A stretch of 64,000 bases of DNA from Arthrobacter sp. 31Y (GCF_000526335.1 NZ_JAFW01000001.1:3658001-3722000); one strand, 5' to 3'. Shown: positions 8,727 through 18,614, counted from the stretch's first letter. Numbers and translations: made by a program. The notes: generated from the sequence alone by a model not told the origin.

Positions 8727-9431
8727 ATGGCAGCGAAGAAGGCCGAATACGGGTCCGGACCGTTATTCAAGGCGGCGGGCACGGTGTACGGCGTTATGGT
8801 CGGTAGCGCTTTGCTGGTGCTGGCCAACGCATTGGTGGTTCTCCTTCCGCTGCTGCTCGGGCTGATTGGCCCTGTGGCATTGCTGGGCTTTGTGCTGCTT
8901 GGGCCCTCTGTGGTGGCTTCTTGCTACGCCTACAGCCGGCTCGCGGCAGGCGAGGACAGTGGAGTGCTTCACGACTTCGTCAGCTCGTATCGGAGCAACT
9001 TCGGCCAGGCAATAGTGGTGTGGGTGCCCTACATGCTGTTGCTGGGGGTCATCGCCTTCAACCTGGCCGTGCTGCCAGGGTCCGCTTCGCCGGCGTCCAG
9101 CGGTGGCGCGGATCCTGTCCAACTGGCTGCACGAATAGGACTGGTGGGGCTCGCGATCATGGTCTGTACCGCCGCCATGAACGCGATGCTCCTCCTGTCC
9201 CGCTTCACTTTCCGTATCAGGGATATCCACCGCTTGTCCGTCTATACCTTGGGCGCACAACGGAAGGTCTCGTTGGGCAATGCCGGCATCTTGTTCGTTG
9301 CCGCCTTCGTCCTGATGATGACCACGGCCTGGCTGATCCTGTTTGTCGCTGGACTGGTGGTGTTCCTGCTCTGCCTCAACGCCCGGCCCTTACTCAAGGT
9401 GGTCGAGGAAAAGTTCACAGTGCCTGCGTAG
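8727..9431 (+). CDS. DUF624 (YesL-like) integral membrane protein
   Basis: 234-aa protein with five to six hydrophobic segments and the DUF624 pattern (short cytoplasmic N-terminus, GPLFKAAGTVYG, then LLGPSVVASCYAYSRLAAGED). YesL-like proteins accompany LplB/YtcP/YtcQ-type oligosaccharide importers in many Gram-positives. Their exact role is not established; an accessory part in transport is usually supposed. It starts 6 bp after the lipoprotein stop and is the last gene of the operon. No clear terminator was seen in 9432-9583. Confidence 0.85.
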   Translation: MAAKKAEYGSGPLFKAAGTVYGVMVGSALLVLANALVVLLPLLLGLIGPVALLGFVLLGPSVVASCYAYSRLAAGEDSGVLHDFVSSYRSNFGQAIVVWVPYMLLLGVIAFNLAVLPGSASPASSGGADPVQLAARIGLVGLAIMVCTAAMNAMLLLSRFTFRIRDIHRLSVYTLGAQRKVSLGNAGILFVAAFVLMMTTAWLILFVAGLVVFLLCLNARPLLKVVEEKFTVPA

Positions 9432-9583
9432 AGGGAGAGCGTTCACCATGCCTCTGCCGACGCTGGCGCATGCGGAAACTGGGCGCGTGCAGTCGGAGGT
9501 CACCCGCAGTCGGTGGTCAGGCGGCAACACATCGGCACGGCGGAACTGACGGTGAGCACACGCCGACGCCCTGAAGAACGGTT

Positions 9584-11080
9584 TTATGTTCTTTGGGGTG
9601 TGTGGTGGTGGTTTCGTCGGGGTGTTTGTTTGGGGTCGATGTGGGGTGGGGGGATGAACCAGGGGACGCCGGTTTTCATGTTGATGCGCCATTGTTCTTT
9701 GTGGATGAGGTGGTGGTGGTGGCTGCAGAGCAGGGTGCCGTTGTCTGTTGATGTGGTGCCGCCGTGGGACCAGTAGGTGGTGTGGTGGGCTTCGCACCAG
9801 GGTGCGGGCATGGTGCAGTCGGGGAAGGTGCAGCCTTGGTCGCGGGCGGTGATGGCTTTGCGGATGTGGGGTGGGAAGATCCGGGTGGTGCGGCCGATGT
9901 CCAGAACGCGGGAGTCGCTGCCGAGCAGGACGGGGAGGATGTCGGCGTCGCAGGCGATTTTGCGGATGGTGGTGGGGTGGATCGGGCCGGTGAACGTCGC
10001 TGTCCCTGTCCCTGTACCCGTATCAGTGCTGAGCCGTTGGTGGTGGGTGAGTCGTTCGAAGAGATCGCGTTCGTCGATAATGACGGCGAGTTGGGGTGGG
10101 AGGCCGCCGTTGGAGGGTAGTTTCCCGGTGCGCATGGCGAGGCTGCAGGCGCCGGTGAGGCCGTTGAGGTGTTTCTGGGCCCGGGTGCGCAGGTCCAGGT
10201 CCGGGCCGGTGAGGACCGTCCGATCGGCCGCAGCTTCGGGGGTGGTGAGTCGGGGGTTGGTGGCGGTGTTCATGACGGTGGTGAGGGTTTCGTATTGTTC
10301 GTCGGTGGCGAAGATTTCGATGTGGTGGAGTCCGTAGCGGCGCCGTTTGCGCAGGAACGCGCCTTGGTGTTGGCGGAGGACTTCTTCGGAAGGTTCGGGG
10401 CCGTCGTGGTCGAGGTGGTCGATCCAGCGTTTGGTCATGGTGGTGACGAAGTCCGGGTCGGTTTCCACCGCGGTGGTGGTCAGGGCCTGTTCCATCCGGG
10501 TGATGGCCTCTTCATCGGCGAGGTGCCGGACTTTGTCCAGGGCGGTGCTGATGATCGTCGCGGACCGGGACGGCACCAAGGCCGATCCGATAGCATCGGC
10601 CAACACTTCGCGCCGGGCCGGGACATCTTGGCCGGTCATTCCCACCCGGGGCAGCACCTCAGCCGCGAGAGCGAGCCTGCGCCGGGCCTCCCCGATACCG
10701 ATCCGCAACCGCGCCCGAAGGAACTCCGCTGCGTTACGGTACCCATCATCCAAAGGGCCAGCCGTCACGGCCGGGCTTGTTCCCGCGGGGGCCGCACCCG
10801 CTGAGACAGCGGATGCGGGAACTGCCGAAGCCCCTGCCCGATCAGTCCAACCTGTACGCCACTCTGGTGCTGCTGCCGAGGACCTGCCCGGTTGGGCTTG
10901 CTGCGCTTCGTGTCGGGTACGTTCCACCGCCTGTGCCGCGACAACCTGCAAGTACTCCAATGCCCGGGACATCTCTTCGACTCTTGCGGCAAAGCCGGCG
11001 GCCTCCTCGAACCCGAAGAGCCGGGCTTCGTCGGCGATGGATTCGCGTAGCGAGCTCAGGGCATCGTCCGTCTTCGTCAT
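9584..11080 (-). CDS. DUF222 / HNH endonuclease domain protein (13E12-repeat family)
   Basis: 498-aa protein of the family found in several to many copies in Micrococcaceae and mycobacteria. The N-terminal DUF222 region covers ~residues 30-340 (e.g. GIGEARRRLALAAEVLPR). The C-terminal HNH motif is HHTTYWSHGGTTSTDNG followed by LLCSHHHHLIHK. Biological role unknown; nuclease activity is inferred from the HNH residues. The frame is open to 11335, but ATG 11080 (MTKTDDALSSL) has GAGG seven bases upstream and is chosen. A Pro/Ala-rich linker near residues 75-105 separates N-terminal helices from DUF222. Confidence 0.88.
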   Translation of the reverse strand: MTKTDDALSSLRESIADEARLFGFEEAAGFAARVEEMSRALEYLQVVAAQAVERTRHEAQQAQPGRSSAAAPEWRTGWTDRAGASAVPASAVSAGAAPAGTSPAVTAGPLDDGYRNAAEFLRARLRIGIGEARRRLALAAEVLPRVGMTGQDVPARREVLADAIGSALVPSRSATIISTALDKVRHLADEEAITRMEQALTTTAVETDPDFVTTMTKRWIDHLDHDGPEPSEEVLRQHQGAFLRKRRRYGLHHIEIFATDEQYETLTTVMNTATNPRLTTPEAAADRTVLTGPDLDLRTRAQKHLNGLTGACSLAMRTGKLPSNGGLPPQLAVIIDERDLFERLTHHQRLSTDTGTGTGTATFTGPIHPTTIRKIACDADILPVLLGSDSRVLDIGRTTRIFPPHIRKAITARDQGCTFPDCTMPAPWCEAHHTTYWSHGGTTSTDNGTLLCSHHHHLIHKEQWRINMKTGVPWFIPPPHIDPKQTPRRNHHHTPQRT

Positions 11081-11377
11081 AAGCGAACCTCGATCAATGG
11101 CCACTGGGGTCACGTTTGCGGTCGAGCTGAATGCCGACGACCACGTCAACGACTCCAGCCCGCGAGGCAGCTCACCGGCCCGGGATCGATCTCCGATGGT
11201 GCCAGCCGCCGTCGTGCTCTTGAACGCTGCAAGCCTCTCTGGCACGCCGAGAGACTTTAGGGGGATGCGCGGTGGGACCGCCGGAGCGCTCGACAGCGCA
11301 ACCCGCTGCGCGATGATCGTCCCGATGGCTCCCATGAAATAACCTTGTCACGGGGGTCTGACATTAATAGCGTGTGG

Positions 11378-11872
11378 CTACGACGTGACCTGTTCCCGCA
11401 AGATCTCGGCGTGGCCGCAGTGCTGCGCGAGTTCCCTCAGCATGTGGAGGTACACCCAGCGGAGGGGCAGGGGACCGCGGCGGTTTCCCAGCAGAAGATC
11501 GTCGAGGCCCAGTTCAACAACCGCGCGCCGGGAGGCTTCGCACGCTTCCAGATAAGCCGTCTGAATGCTGGCGATGGTGTCGTTGCTGTCCAGGATGAAC
11601 GATTCGTCAGGTGACGCCGGGATGCCAATCTCTTCGCGGGTCCTTCGGGTGACGGCTTCGTCGAACCACACCTTCTCCACGAAAGTCGCGTGCTTCACCA
11701 AGCCCAGCAGCGTGGTACGCGACGGGACAAGCCGCCGTCGTGCTTGTTCTTCCGTGAGTCCATCCAAACTGGCGTTCAGAGCTCTGCGGTGCTCGTCCAA
11801 AAAAGTGTCGAACTGTACCCGGGCGCTGTGGTTGATGACGTCGTCGGCGAACGTCGGCGGGAGTCCGCTCAT
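11378..11872 (-). CDS. DinB-family (DUF664) protein
   Basis: 164-aa four-helix-bundle protein of the DinB/DUF664 type, many of which are mycothiol-dependent metalloenzymes in actinobacteria. The expected metal histidines are visible: His in [15 protein letters not shown] (helix 2) and the paired His in [20 protein letters not shown]. Substrate unknown. The ATG overlaps the stop of the VOC gene (ATGA at 11869-11872), so the two are translationally coupled and may act on the same small molecule or stress compound. Confidence 0.88.
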   Translation of the reverse strand: MSGLPPTFADDVINHSARVQFDTFLDEHRRALNASLDGLTEEQARRRLVPSRTTLLGLVKHATFVEKVWFDEAVTRRTREEIGIPASPDESFILDSNDTIASIQTAYLEACEASRRAVVELGLDDLLLGNRRGPLPLRWVYLHMLRELAQHCGHAEILREQVTS

Positions 11873-12300
11873 CCGAAAACCACCGTGCCGTCGTCGTCAA
11901 TGCGCCAGCCGGGATTGTGCGCAATCTCCCAGACGATGCCGTTCGGGTCCTTGACGTGTCCGTGGAAAATGCCGCCGAAAGCGCCGGCCTGGGCTGGTTT
12001 CAGTACAGTGGCCCCGGCCGCGGCCAGGGCGTCTATGGTGCTGGCGACTTCCGCCGGGCTGCCTACGTTGTGTGAGAGCGTCACACCGTTGACGCCCGGT
12101 GTCGGAGCAGTGGCGCCGAGGTCCTGATCGAACTTTTCGGCGTCGAACAGGCCGAGCATCAGCCCCGGCGCAATCTGGAAGAACAGGATCTCGCCGGGAA
12201 CGTCCATGGCCGGATTCCAGCCGAGCCCTTCCTTGTAGAAGGCGCGCGCGGCGTCGAGGTCCTTTGTGGCGAACGTGAGGAAATGTAGTCGCTGGTCCAT
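11869..12300 (-). CDS. VOC (glyoxalase/bleomycin-resistance-like) protein
   Basis: 143-aa protein with two beta-alpha-beta-beta-beta modules of the vicinal oxygen chelate superfamily. It starts [18 protein letters not shown] and ends [19 protein letters not shown], the latter carrying the usual Glu ligand. Metal-dependent lyase, dioxygenase or binding role; substrate not predictable. The frame is open to 12462, but ATG 12300 begins the domain exactly. Upstream gene of a two-gene operon with the DinB protein. Confidence 0.9.
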   Translation of the reverse strand: MDQRLHFLTFATKDLDAARAFYKEGLGWNPAMDVPGEILFFQIAPGLMLGLFDAEKFDQDLGATAPTPGVNGVTLSHNVGSPAEVASTIDALAAAGATVLKPAQAGAFGGIFHGHVKDPNGIVWEIAHNPGWRIDDDGTVVFG

Positions 12301-12347
12301 ACGGGAATGGTAGCGGGAAGGTACGACGGCGGTGCCACAATGAAGGC

Positions 12348-12836
12348 ATGGCCAGAGCAGCTCATACCAAGCGCCGCAGGGTGGAGTCGTGGATTCTTGC
12401 CGTACTGCTGGCTGTGTTCCTCGCGATGAGCGTTGCTGGGTGTAGCCCTTCTCTAGGTTCACTGCCGTGCTCGCCGCCGGAATATAACGTGACCCCTTCG
12501 TCCGCCAAACTTGGCGAAGCAGTGACGGTTTCGGCGCCGGATGCGACGTGTAACCCCCGATATGGCAGCAATGCCCAGGTCCGCATTATCTTCACCGATG
12601 CCACCGGAGTTGAGGTGCTCAACACCACGGCGCCCATGTCTGACAAGGGCGGGTTCACCTTCACCACAGAGGTTCCGCTGCAGACGGCAGTGGGTGAGGC
12701 GGCCGTTTATGCCGCACCAGAGGGAGTCGACTCGTGTGACGACACGGGTAAGAACAACCGGGCCGGTCCAGGCGAGGCCGAGCTGGAGATGGCCTCCTGC
12801 GCGAAGCCCATGAAGCCACTCAACATCACCAAGTAG
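12348..12836 (+). CDS. Putative secreted lipoprotein, unknown function
   Basis: 162-aa protein with an arginine-rich N-terminus, a hydrophobic segment ([14 protein letters not shown]) and the lipobox VAGC (Cys32), so it is probably a surface lipoprotein. The mature part looks like a single immunoglobulin-like beta domain ([20 protein letters not shown] ...), with Cys pairs that could form disulphides. No family recognised. GAAGG lies just upstream of the ATG. It is divergent from the VOC gene with a 47-bp gap. Confidence 0.75.
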   Translation: MARAAHTKRRRVESWILAVLLAVFLAMSVAGCSPSLGSLPCSPPEYNVTPSSAKLGEAVTVSAPDATCNPRYGSNAQVRIIFTDATGVEVLNTTAPMSDKGGFTFTTEVPLQTAVGEAAVYAAPEGVDSCDDTGKNNRAGPGEAELEMASCAKPMKPLNITK

Positions 12837-12888
12837 CCAACTGGGCCAGTCTTGTTGAGACCCGGTCCAAGCGTGGGAGGATGGAGCA

Positions 12889-13578
12889 GTGGAACCCCTC
12901 TTCGACTTCCTTGGCAGTTACTGGTGGCTCATTTTCCCTATCGGCGGGATGGCTGGTGGCTGGGCAAGTCAGTGGTCTAAGGCCAGCGCTGAGCGGCACC
13001 GCCGCAAGGTTGAATTGCTGAAACTGCAGAACCAACTCGCGGTGCACGAGGAAGCCAACCAGGCAGAGGTGGTCTCGCTGATTGCTGCGCACGACTCTGT
13101 GAACTACAGATGGCTGGAATACGAGCTCGATGTAGGTAACCTCATCGATTTCCCCCTCATGACGGACGTGCGCGAACCGCTGACGGTCGCGTTCCTGCGT
13201 GCCAAGAAAGAGGCCGACGGCCTGCGTCCCGCCACACCTGAAGAAATTTCGACGCCGGCCAGGCTGGCTGAGTATCGGGCGGCAGTCCACAGGTACGAAC
13301 TCGCTTTCGACGTTGCCGAACGGGAAGCCAGACGCATCAAAGACGGCAACTTCACCGGCCCCGAGCGGCAGCGGTTGGCTACGGCCAGGAAGCTCCTGCG
13401 CATTGCAGAGGACGCCGCAGCCACCCCCGCCGAACGTCAAACGGCATATAAGCGCGCCCGTAAGGAACTCGACGGCCTGATCGTCCTGCCGGAGGCGACC
13501 GTTGCCTCGCTCGAGAGCAAGATCATCAGTATGCTGGACACCCGCAAGGACCCGGACGCAGACGCCCGATTCGCTTGA
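12889..13578 (+). CDS. Hypothetical membrane-anchored helical protein
   Basis: 229-aa protein of unknown function. One N-terminal hydrophobic segment (residues ~5-25, LGSYWWLIFPIGGMAGGWA) is followed by a long charged helical region likely to form a coiled coil (KASAERHRRKVELLKLQNQL) and further helices to the C-terminus. The GTG at 12889 is preferred because GGGAGG lies at 12875-12880. The stop overlaps the TTG start of the SDR gene (TTGA at 13575-13578), so they are co-translated. Confidence 0.7.
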   Translation: MEPLFDFLGSYWWLIFPIGGMAGGWASQWSKASAERHRRKVELLKLQNQLAVHEEANQAEVVSLIAAHDSVNYRWLEYELDVGNLIDFPLMTDVREPLTVAFLRAKKEADGLRPATPEEISTPARLAEYRAAVHRYELAFDVAEREARRIKDGNFTGPERQRLATARKLLRIAEDAAATPAERQTAYKRARKELDGLIVLPEATVASLESKIISMLDTRKDPDADARFA

Positions 13579-14264
13579 GGCAGAGGAGAAGGCTCGCGGT
13601 CATTACGGGTGCCGGCCGCGGATTGGGTAAGTCGTTGGTGGACGAATTCTCCGACGCCGGATGGGCGGTTGTCGCGCTCACGCGAGCGCCCGCGACGTCG
13701 GCCGAACGGCAGCACGTCGCGACGGCAACTCACGACGTTCGGGATGAGCCCACCGCCGCACTGTTGTCAGTCATTGGAAACGGACCCATTGACGTGCTTA
13801 TCAACAATGCTGCCCAAGGAGCTCCGCACACCGGGTTGGGTGACATTGCAACAGAAGGCATAATGAACGCCCTCGATGTCAATGTCGCTGGTCCCCTGCG
13901 TCTGGTGCAGGCCCTTTTGCCTCAACTACTGGCAGCGCCGGATCCGATGATCATCAACGTCACGTCCCGCTTGGGCTCTGTGGCGGCGCAGGCACGCGGT
14001 GACTACTCGGATCTTTCCACAAGCTATGCCTACAAAATATCCAAGGCCGCACAGAACATGCTGACTATCTCCCTCGCTCAAGACCTCGTTGGGCGAGTTC
14101 GATGCTTGGCGGTTCACCCGGGCAAACTGGCCACCGGGATGGGGCAGGCAGACGCTTCCAAGGATCCGAGGGTGGCGGCCCGGGAGCTGAGGGAACTGGT
14201 TGATTCCCCGGACCGTACCTCCCCACGCTTCGTTTCACTGGGAGCGGCCGACCTCTCCTGGTAA
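13575..14264 (+). CDS. Short-chain dehydrogenase/reductase (SDR)
   Basis: 229-aa classical SDR. Rossmann motif TGAGRGLG (residues ~11-18), INNAAQG for the NNAG motif, Ser in NVTSRLGS and the catalytic pair YxxxK in YAYKISKAAQ. The C-terminal segment LAVHPGKLATGMG matches the usual substrate loop. NAD(P)H-dependent oxidoreductase of unknown substrate, cytoplasmic. Starts with TTG overlapping the previous stop; GAGG/GAGGAG near the junction could help re-initiation. Confidence 0.88.
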   Translation: MRQRRRLAVITGAGRGLGKSLVDEFSDAGWAVVALTRAPATSAERQHVATATHDVRDEPTAALLSVIGNGPIDVLINNAAQGAPHTGLGDIATEGIMNALDVNVAGPLRLVQALLPQLLAAPDPMIINVTSRLGSVAAQARGDYSDLSTSYAYKISKAAQNMLTISLAQDLVGRVRCLAVHPGKLATGMGQADASKDPRVAARELRELVDSPDRTSPRFVSLGAADLSW

Positions 14265-14396
14265 CGGCGCAACCGTAGGCTGCCCGCGGCCACGTGGCAT
14301 CACCACCTCTTTTGAGCTGCGAAGGGCCTTTTTGCAACCGAAATTGGCTGAATTTGGGCCCCTCACAGGTCAAAGAGGGTCGGGAAGCTACACCAG

Positions 14397-14897
14397 TCAG
14401 CTGAACTCCACGCCCATCACAGTCCGCACCATCGATCCGCCAAGATCATCCTCAAGGTGTCGCATGCCCAGCCGCTCAGCAACCCGGCGCGAGGCCACAT
14501 TGTCCGGGTGGACGATGGCCACAAGCAAGGCAGCACCAACAACATCCCGCGCGTATTCCAGACACGCTAGAGCTGCTTCGCTGCCATACCCTCGCCCTTG
14601 GAGCTCCAAACGCACGTGGTACCCCACCTCGATTTCGGACCGCCCATTGACGTGCTGCCAGGTCAGCCCGCAGTCGCCGACGAACCCGCCTTCGTGCGTT
14701 TCTACAATCCACAGCCCGTAGCCGTGGCGGGCGTAGTTCGCCTGATTCCACGCGATCCAGGCCGCTGCCTCATCACGGGATTTGGGCGCCGGGTAGTACG
14801 TCATGACTTCGGGATCACCCAGCAGGGAGCTCATCAGATCGAGGTCAGCCACCGTCATCTCGCGGAAGCGCAACCGGGCCGTCGGATGGGGGAGCAT
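14397..14897 (-). CDS. GNAT-family N-acetyltransferase (RimJ/RimL type)
   Basis: 166-aa protein starting with the RimJ-like opening TARLRFREMTVADLDLMSSLL. The acetyl-CoA loop is visible in LELQGRGYGSEAALACLEYA (R/Q-x-x-G-x-G/A pattern). An acetyl-CoA-dependent acetyltransferase acting on a protein N-terminus or small amine. It follows the GH3 gene on the same strand by 38 bp and may be its read-through partner, though its function does not obviously relate to sugars. The 132 bp between it and the SDR stop hold nothing recognised. Confidence 0.88.
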   Translation of the reverse strand: MLPHPTARLRFREMTVADLDLMSSLLGDPEVMTYYPAPKSRDEAAAWIAWNQANYARHGYGLWIVETHEGGFVGDCGLTWQHVNGRSEIEVGYHVRLELQGRGYGSEAALACLEYARDVVGAALLVAIVHPDNVASRRVAERLGMRHLEDDLGGSMVRTVMGVEFS

Positions 14898-14935
14898 TCC
14901 CGAAGCCTACCTGCCTCAGAGCTGTGACTTCCTCA

Positions 14936-17293
14936 CTATTCGCGCCGCACCTCCACCGGCGTCAGCATCTCGCGTTCGAGCCCCACCACGCGTCGCGGTC
15001 CATCCAGAATGACCTCATGCGTAGCAGCATCGGACGTGCTGGACGTGGAAACGTGCAGTTTCACCAGCCCTGGCGTCACCACGCGCTGGAGGTCCAGCCC
15101 CGTGAAGGACGTGCGATCCGCGTGAACCACAAAATCGACGACGGCGGACGCGCCGGCTTCCAGTTCGACGCGGGCGTAGCCAATCAACTCGCGGACCGGA
15201 CGCACGACTTCGCCTACCGGATCCTCCAAGTACAACTGAACAACCTCGGCGCCATCCCGCAACCCGGTATTCGTGACCGTGCAACTCACAACCACCGAGT
15301 CCGACGTCGACATGGTGGGCGCGCTGCAGCGGTGACCGGAAATCTCAAAGCTCGTATAGGACAGACCGTGCCCGAAGCCGAACAGCGGTGAGGGGTCCAG
15401 CGCGCTGACCCCGGTGGGTCCTGCGAGCTTGGAATGAAGGTACGTGCCGGGCTGTCCGCCGGGGGAGCGTGGCACGGATACGGGCAGCTTCCCGGAAGGA
15501 TTGACGACGCCGGTCAGAGCGTCCCACAGTGCCTCGCCGCCCTCTTCTCCCGGGAAGAAACCCTGGACGATCGCGTCGGCACGGTCAACAAAGTCACCTA
15601 GTGCGTACGGCCGGCCGCTGAGGACCACCACCACGGCGCGTGTCCCGGACTCGGCACAGGCAGCGAGCACCCGGTCCAGCATCCGGTGCTGGTCGCCGGG
15701 GAGGCGGAGGTCGGCGGCGTCGTTCCCTTCGCCCGAAGTGCCGCGGCCAAACAGTCCGGCGTTGTCACCTACCACCACCACGCACGTGTCCACCGAGGAT
15801 GCCACGCGGCAGGCTTCGGCGATTTGCTCGTCCGTGGCCGCTTCGCAGTTGCCGGTGACAGAGGTGAGCACACGCCCAAAACGTCCAGAAGCAACACCTG
15901 CCACGGAGGGTACGGAAATGCCCATCTGCACCTCCGGATGCGACGCACCAACATGAGCGTCAAAGGAGTAACAGCCCAACATCGCGAAGGGGTCCTCGGC
16001 CAATGGCCCCACGACGCCCAAAGAACCCATGGAAGCGCCCAAGGCGAGGGGCAGTGCCGGAGCCCCCTGGAACTCCCTGTTACTCAGCAGCACCAGGGAC
16101 TGTGCAGCCAACTGCCGCGCCAACGCCCGGTTCTCCGCAGGATCCAGCTCAAGCGCCTTCACGTCAGACAACGCCGACGGAGCAGCAGAGAAGTCGGGCG
16201 ACAACAACCCAAGCTCGGCTTTCTGCCTGAGCACCCGGCGCAGGGCCTGGTCAACCACGGATTCGTCCAGCCCACCTTCGCGGATGCGCCGCAGCAGCGG
16301 CTCACCGAAACAGTTCACGGTAGGCAATTCCACATCAACGCCCGCGGTAAGCGCCAGCACGGCTGCGTCGCCGGAGTCTGCGGCTACTCCGTGGGTGATG
16401 TCCAGGAATGCGACGCCGAAGTAGTCGGCTACCACTGTGCCGGCGAAGCCCCAGTCCTCACGAAGCAGCCCGGTTAGAAGGGCGCGGTTCGCGGCAGCCG
16501 GTACGCCGTCGACGTCGGTATATGCGTGCATGACTGAACGCGGACCACCGTGGCGGATCGCCATTTCAAACGGCGGCAGCATAACGTCCGCGAGTTCGCG
16601 GGGGCCCATGGAGACGGGCGCGTGGTTGCGGCCGGCCTGGGATGCGGAGTAGCCCACGAAGTGTTTGAGGGTGGCGACGATGCCGGCGGATTCCAGGCCT
16701 TGAACGTAGGCAGTGGCCACCGTCCCTACCAAGTACGGGTCTTCGCCGATGGTTTCTTCCACGCGTCCCCAGCGGAGATCACGCACAACATCCAGCACGG
16801 GAGCCAATCCTTGGTGGATGCCCAAGGACCGCATGCTCGTGCCGATCCTCGAGGCCATCTCACGCACCAGTGCAGGGTTGAAGGTGGCGCCCCAGGCGAG
16901 CGGTACAGGGAAAGCCGTAGCTTTCCAGGCGGCCAGACCTGCCAGGCATTCCTCGTGAACCTGCGCAGGTATGCCGAAACGGGACGCGGCCATGATCTGC
17001 TCTTGAGCGGCGGCCAGACGGTGAGCGCCTTCCGCGGGTTCAACAGGAACGGTGCCGTACATGCGGGTGATCTGCCCCAGGCCGTTGGCGATGATGTCGT
17101 CCCAGGAACGGGTGTCACCAGCCATCTGGTTTTGCAGGGGTGCTACGGAATCGCCGTCAGTGGACGCGTTGACCCACACTCCCACCAGTTGCGCGAGCTT
17201 TTCCTCAAGGGTCATTTCACGGATGAGGTGCTCCACGACGTCCGATGCGGGTATGCGGGCAAGTGCTTGCTGATCGGCGGCGCCGGTGCTCAC
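14936..17293 (-). CDS. Glycoside hydrolase family 3 beta-glucosidase/beta-xylosidase
   Basis: 785-aa GH3 enzyme. The N-terminal TIM-like domain (~25-350) carries the KHFVGYS substrate motif (K210, H211) and the probable nucleophile D290 in TVVADYFG. An alpha/beta sandwich domain (~380-600) includes GEGNDAADLRLPGDQ. A C-terminal fibronectin-III-like domain is recognisable from VVSCTVTNTGLRDGAEVVQLY. No signal peptide, so intracellular: removes terminal beta-glucosyl or xylosyl units. The GTG at 17293 has AAGGAG six bases upstream. Divergent from the Gfo/Idh gene across a 212-bp region with two candidate LacI sites. Confidence 0.94.
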   Translation of the reverse strand: MSTGAADQQALARIPASDVVEHLIREMTLEEKLAQLVGVWVNASTDGDSVAPLQNQMAGDTRSWDDIIANGLGQITRMYGTVPVEPAEGAHRLAAAQEQIMAASRFGIPAQVHEECLAGLAAWKATAFPVPLAWGATFNPALVREMASRIGTSMRSLGIHQGLAPVLDVVRDLRWGRVEETIGEDPYLVGTVATAYVQGLESAGIVATLKHFVGYSASQAGRNHAPVSMGPRELADVMLPPFEMAIRHGGPRSVMHAYTDVDGVPAAANRALLTGLLREDWGFAGTVVADYFGVAFLDITHGVAADSGDAAVLALTAGVDVELPTVNCFGEPLLRRIREGGLDESVVDQALRRVLRQKAELGLLSPDFSAAPSALSDVKALELDPAENRALARQLAAQSLVLLSNREFQGAPALPLALGASMGSLGVVGPLAEDPFAMLGCYSFDAHVGASHPEVQMGISVPSVAGVASGRFGRVLTSVTGNCEAATDEQIAEACRVASSVDTCVVVVGDNAGLFGRGTSGEGNDAADLRLPGDQHRMLDRVLAACAESGTRAVVVVLSGRPYALGDFVDRADAIVQGFFPGEEGGEALWDALTGVVNPSGKLPVSVPRSPGGQPGTYLHSKLAGPTGVSALDPSPLFGFGHGLSYTSFEISGHRCSAPTMSTSDSVVVSCTVTNTGLRDGAEVVQLYLEDPVGEVVRPVRELIGYARVELEAGASAVVDFVVHADRTSFTGLDLQRVVTPGLVKLHVSTSSTSDAATHEVILDGPRRVVGLEREMLTPVEVRRE

Positions 17294-17321
17294 AGGCTTC
17301 TCCTTGATTCTGAAGATGATT

Positions 17322-17338
17322 TTTAGAAACTATCAGAA
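17322..17338 (-). promoter_or_regulatory. Candidate LacI-family operator near GH3 start
   Basis: Read on the minus strand: TTCTGATAGTTTCTAAA, sharing GATAGTTTC with the beta-galactosidase upstream sites at 2817 and 2992. It lies about 30 bp upstream of the GH3 start codon. Confidence 0.55.
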
Positions 17339-17404
17339 ACATCTATTTACTTTCCATAGTCAAAATATCTTGACTTCGCTGCTGTCCGCTCCATAGCGTT
17401 GATC

Positions 17405-17457
17405 AATAACCAGTAGATAACGGCCTTTCAACACCCGAAAGCTACCCGCTGGTTATT
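17405..17457. promoter_or_regulatory. Long inverted repeat in the GH3-Gfo/Idh divergent promoter region
   Basis: AATAACCAG (17405-17413) and its exact complement CTGGTTATT (17449-17457) are separated by 35 bp. The loop itself holds a smaller inverted repeat CTTTC/GAAAG (17425-17441). It could form a cruciform or hairpin, or be a second regulator's paired half-sites. It abuts the candidate operator at 17455-17471. Confidence 0.4.
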
Positions 17458-17471
17458 AGAAACTTTCGGAC
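17455..17471 (-). promoter_or_regulatory. Candidate LacI-family operator near Gfo/Idh start
   Basis: Minus-strand reading GTCCGAAAGTTTCTAAT, nearly identical to the site at 20254 (ATCGGAAAGTTTCTACT). It lies 35 bp upstream of the Gfo/Idh start codon. Confidence 0.55.
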
Positions 17472-17505
17472 TTCTTCCACCTAAGATCCTGACGGAGAGA
17501 CACGC

Positions 17506-18614
17506 ATGCAGACGTACAGAGTGGCCATTGTGGGCACGGGCGGGATAGCGGCAGTGCACGCATCCAACCTGGCCCGCACAGAGAACCGGGCTGAGGTTGC
17601 GGCAGCGTGCGACGTCGACGACGCACGGCTCCAGGCATTCGCTGAGCAGCACGGAATAGTCGGCCGATACCAGAGCCTCACGGAGTTGTTGGCCGAGTCA
17701 AAGCCGGACATCGTGCACCTCTGCACACCGCCGATGATGCACATAGACCAAGCGATTGAGTGCCTCGAAGCCGGCGCGCACGTCCTGTCAGAGAAGCCCC
17801 CGGCCCTCAGCCTGGCCGACTTCGACCGCCTCAACTCTGCGGCAGCAAAGGGCGGTGCGCAGTTCTCGTGCGTCTTCCAACACCGCTTCGGTGACGCCTC
17901 AGCCGCAGCCCGCTCACTGATCGGCGGCAGCGACTTTGGCCGCCCGCTCGTTGCCCGCTGCGACACGCTCTGGTACCGCCCGGACGAATACTTCGACCTC
18001 CCATGGCGCGGCACCTGGAAGGCAGAAGGCGGCGGACCCACCATGGGTCACGGCATCCACCAGTTCGATCTTCTCCTCCACCTGCTGGGTCCCTGGGAAG
18101 AGGTCAATGCCATCGCCTCAAGACAAGCCCGCGCTACGTCCACCGAGGACTTTTCCGCCGCACTGGTTCGCTTCGAAAACGGCGCCGCCGCAACAGTGAT
18201 CAACTCGCTGCTCTCACCGCGCGAGACCTCGGACATCCGCATCGACTGCGAATTCGCCACCATAGAACTCAGCCACCTCTACGGCTACAGCACCAAGGAT
18301 TGGACCATCACCGCGCGGCGCCCGGACATGAGGACGCCGTTTCCTCTGCGTGGTCACAGCAGCCGTTGGAGCGGGGAAGCGGACACTCCGCCCAGTTCCT
18401 GGCCATGTATGAAGCGCTCGACGCCGGGCTGCCACTCCCAGCCGGCGCGGACTCAGCGCGGCAAACACTGGAGTTCGCTGCCGCAATTTACGCTTCGGCC
18501 TTTACCGGCCAGCCCGTGCGTCGGGGAGACATCGTTCCCGGCCACGCCTTTTACGAGGGCATGGACGGCGAAGGTCGCGGCACCCGCGTCCTGGCGTCCA
18601 CTGCCCGCGCCTAA
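17506..18614 (+). pseudogene. Gfo/Idh/MocA oxidoreductase with a single-base frameshift
   Basis: NAD(P)-dependent sugar oxidoreductase family. Residues 1-120 are a Rossmann domain (VAIVGTGGIAAVHASNLA, EKPPAL for the EKP motif). The C-terminal domain begins near HRFGDASAAARSL and the catalytic-site His lies in GHGIHQFDLLLHLLG. The frame holds until about 18315. The expected C-terminus (APGHEDAVSSAW, HSAQFLAMYEALDAG, ending ARA at 18614) is then in the next frame. Restoring one C near 18315 gives DWTITAPAPGHED, so this is a 1-base deletion or a sequencing error. The shifted frame reads through into DUF6807, making an artefactual 708-codon ORF. Confidence 0.8.

Noticed and set aside
11081..11335. 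N-terminal extension of the DUF222-HNH protein
   Set aside because: ATG 11080 has a good GAGG ribosome site and starts the expected N-terminus; the extension has no conserved look.
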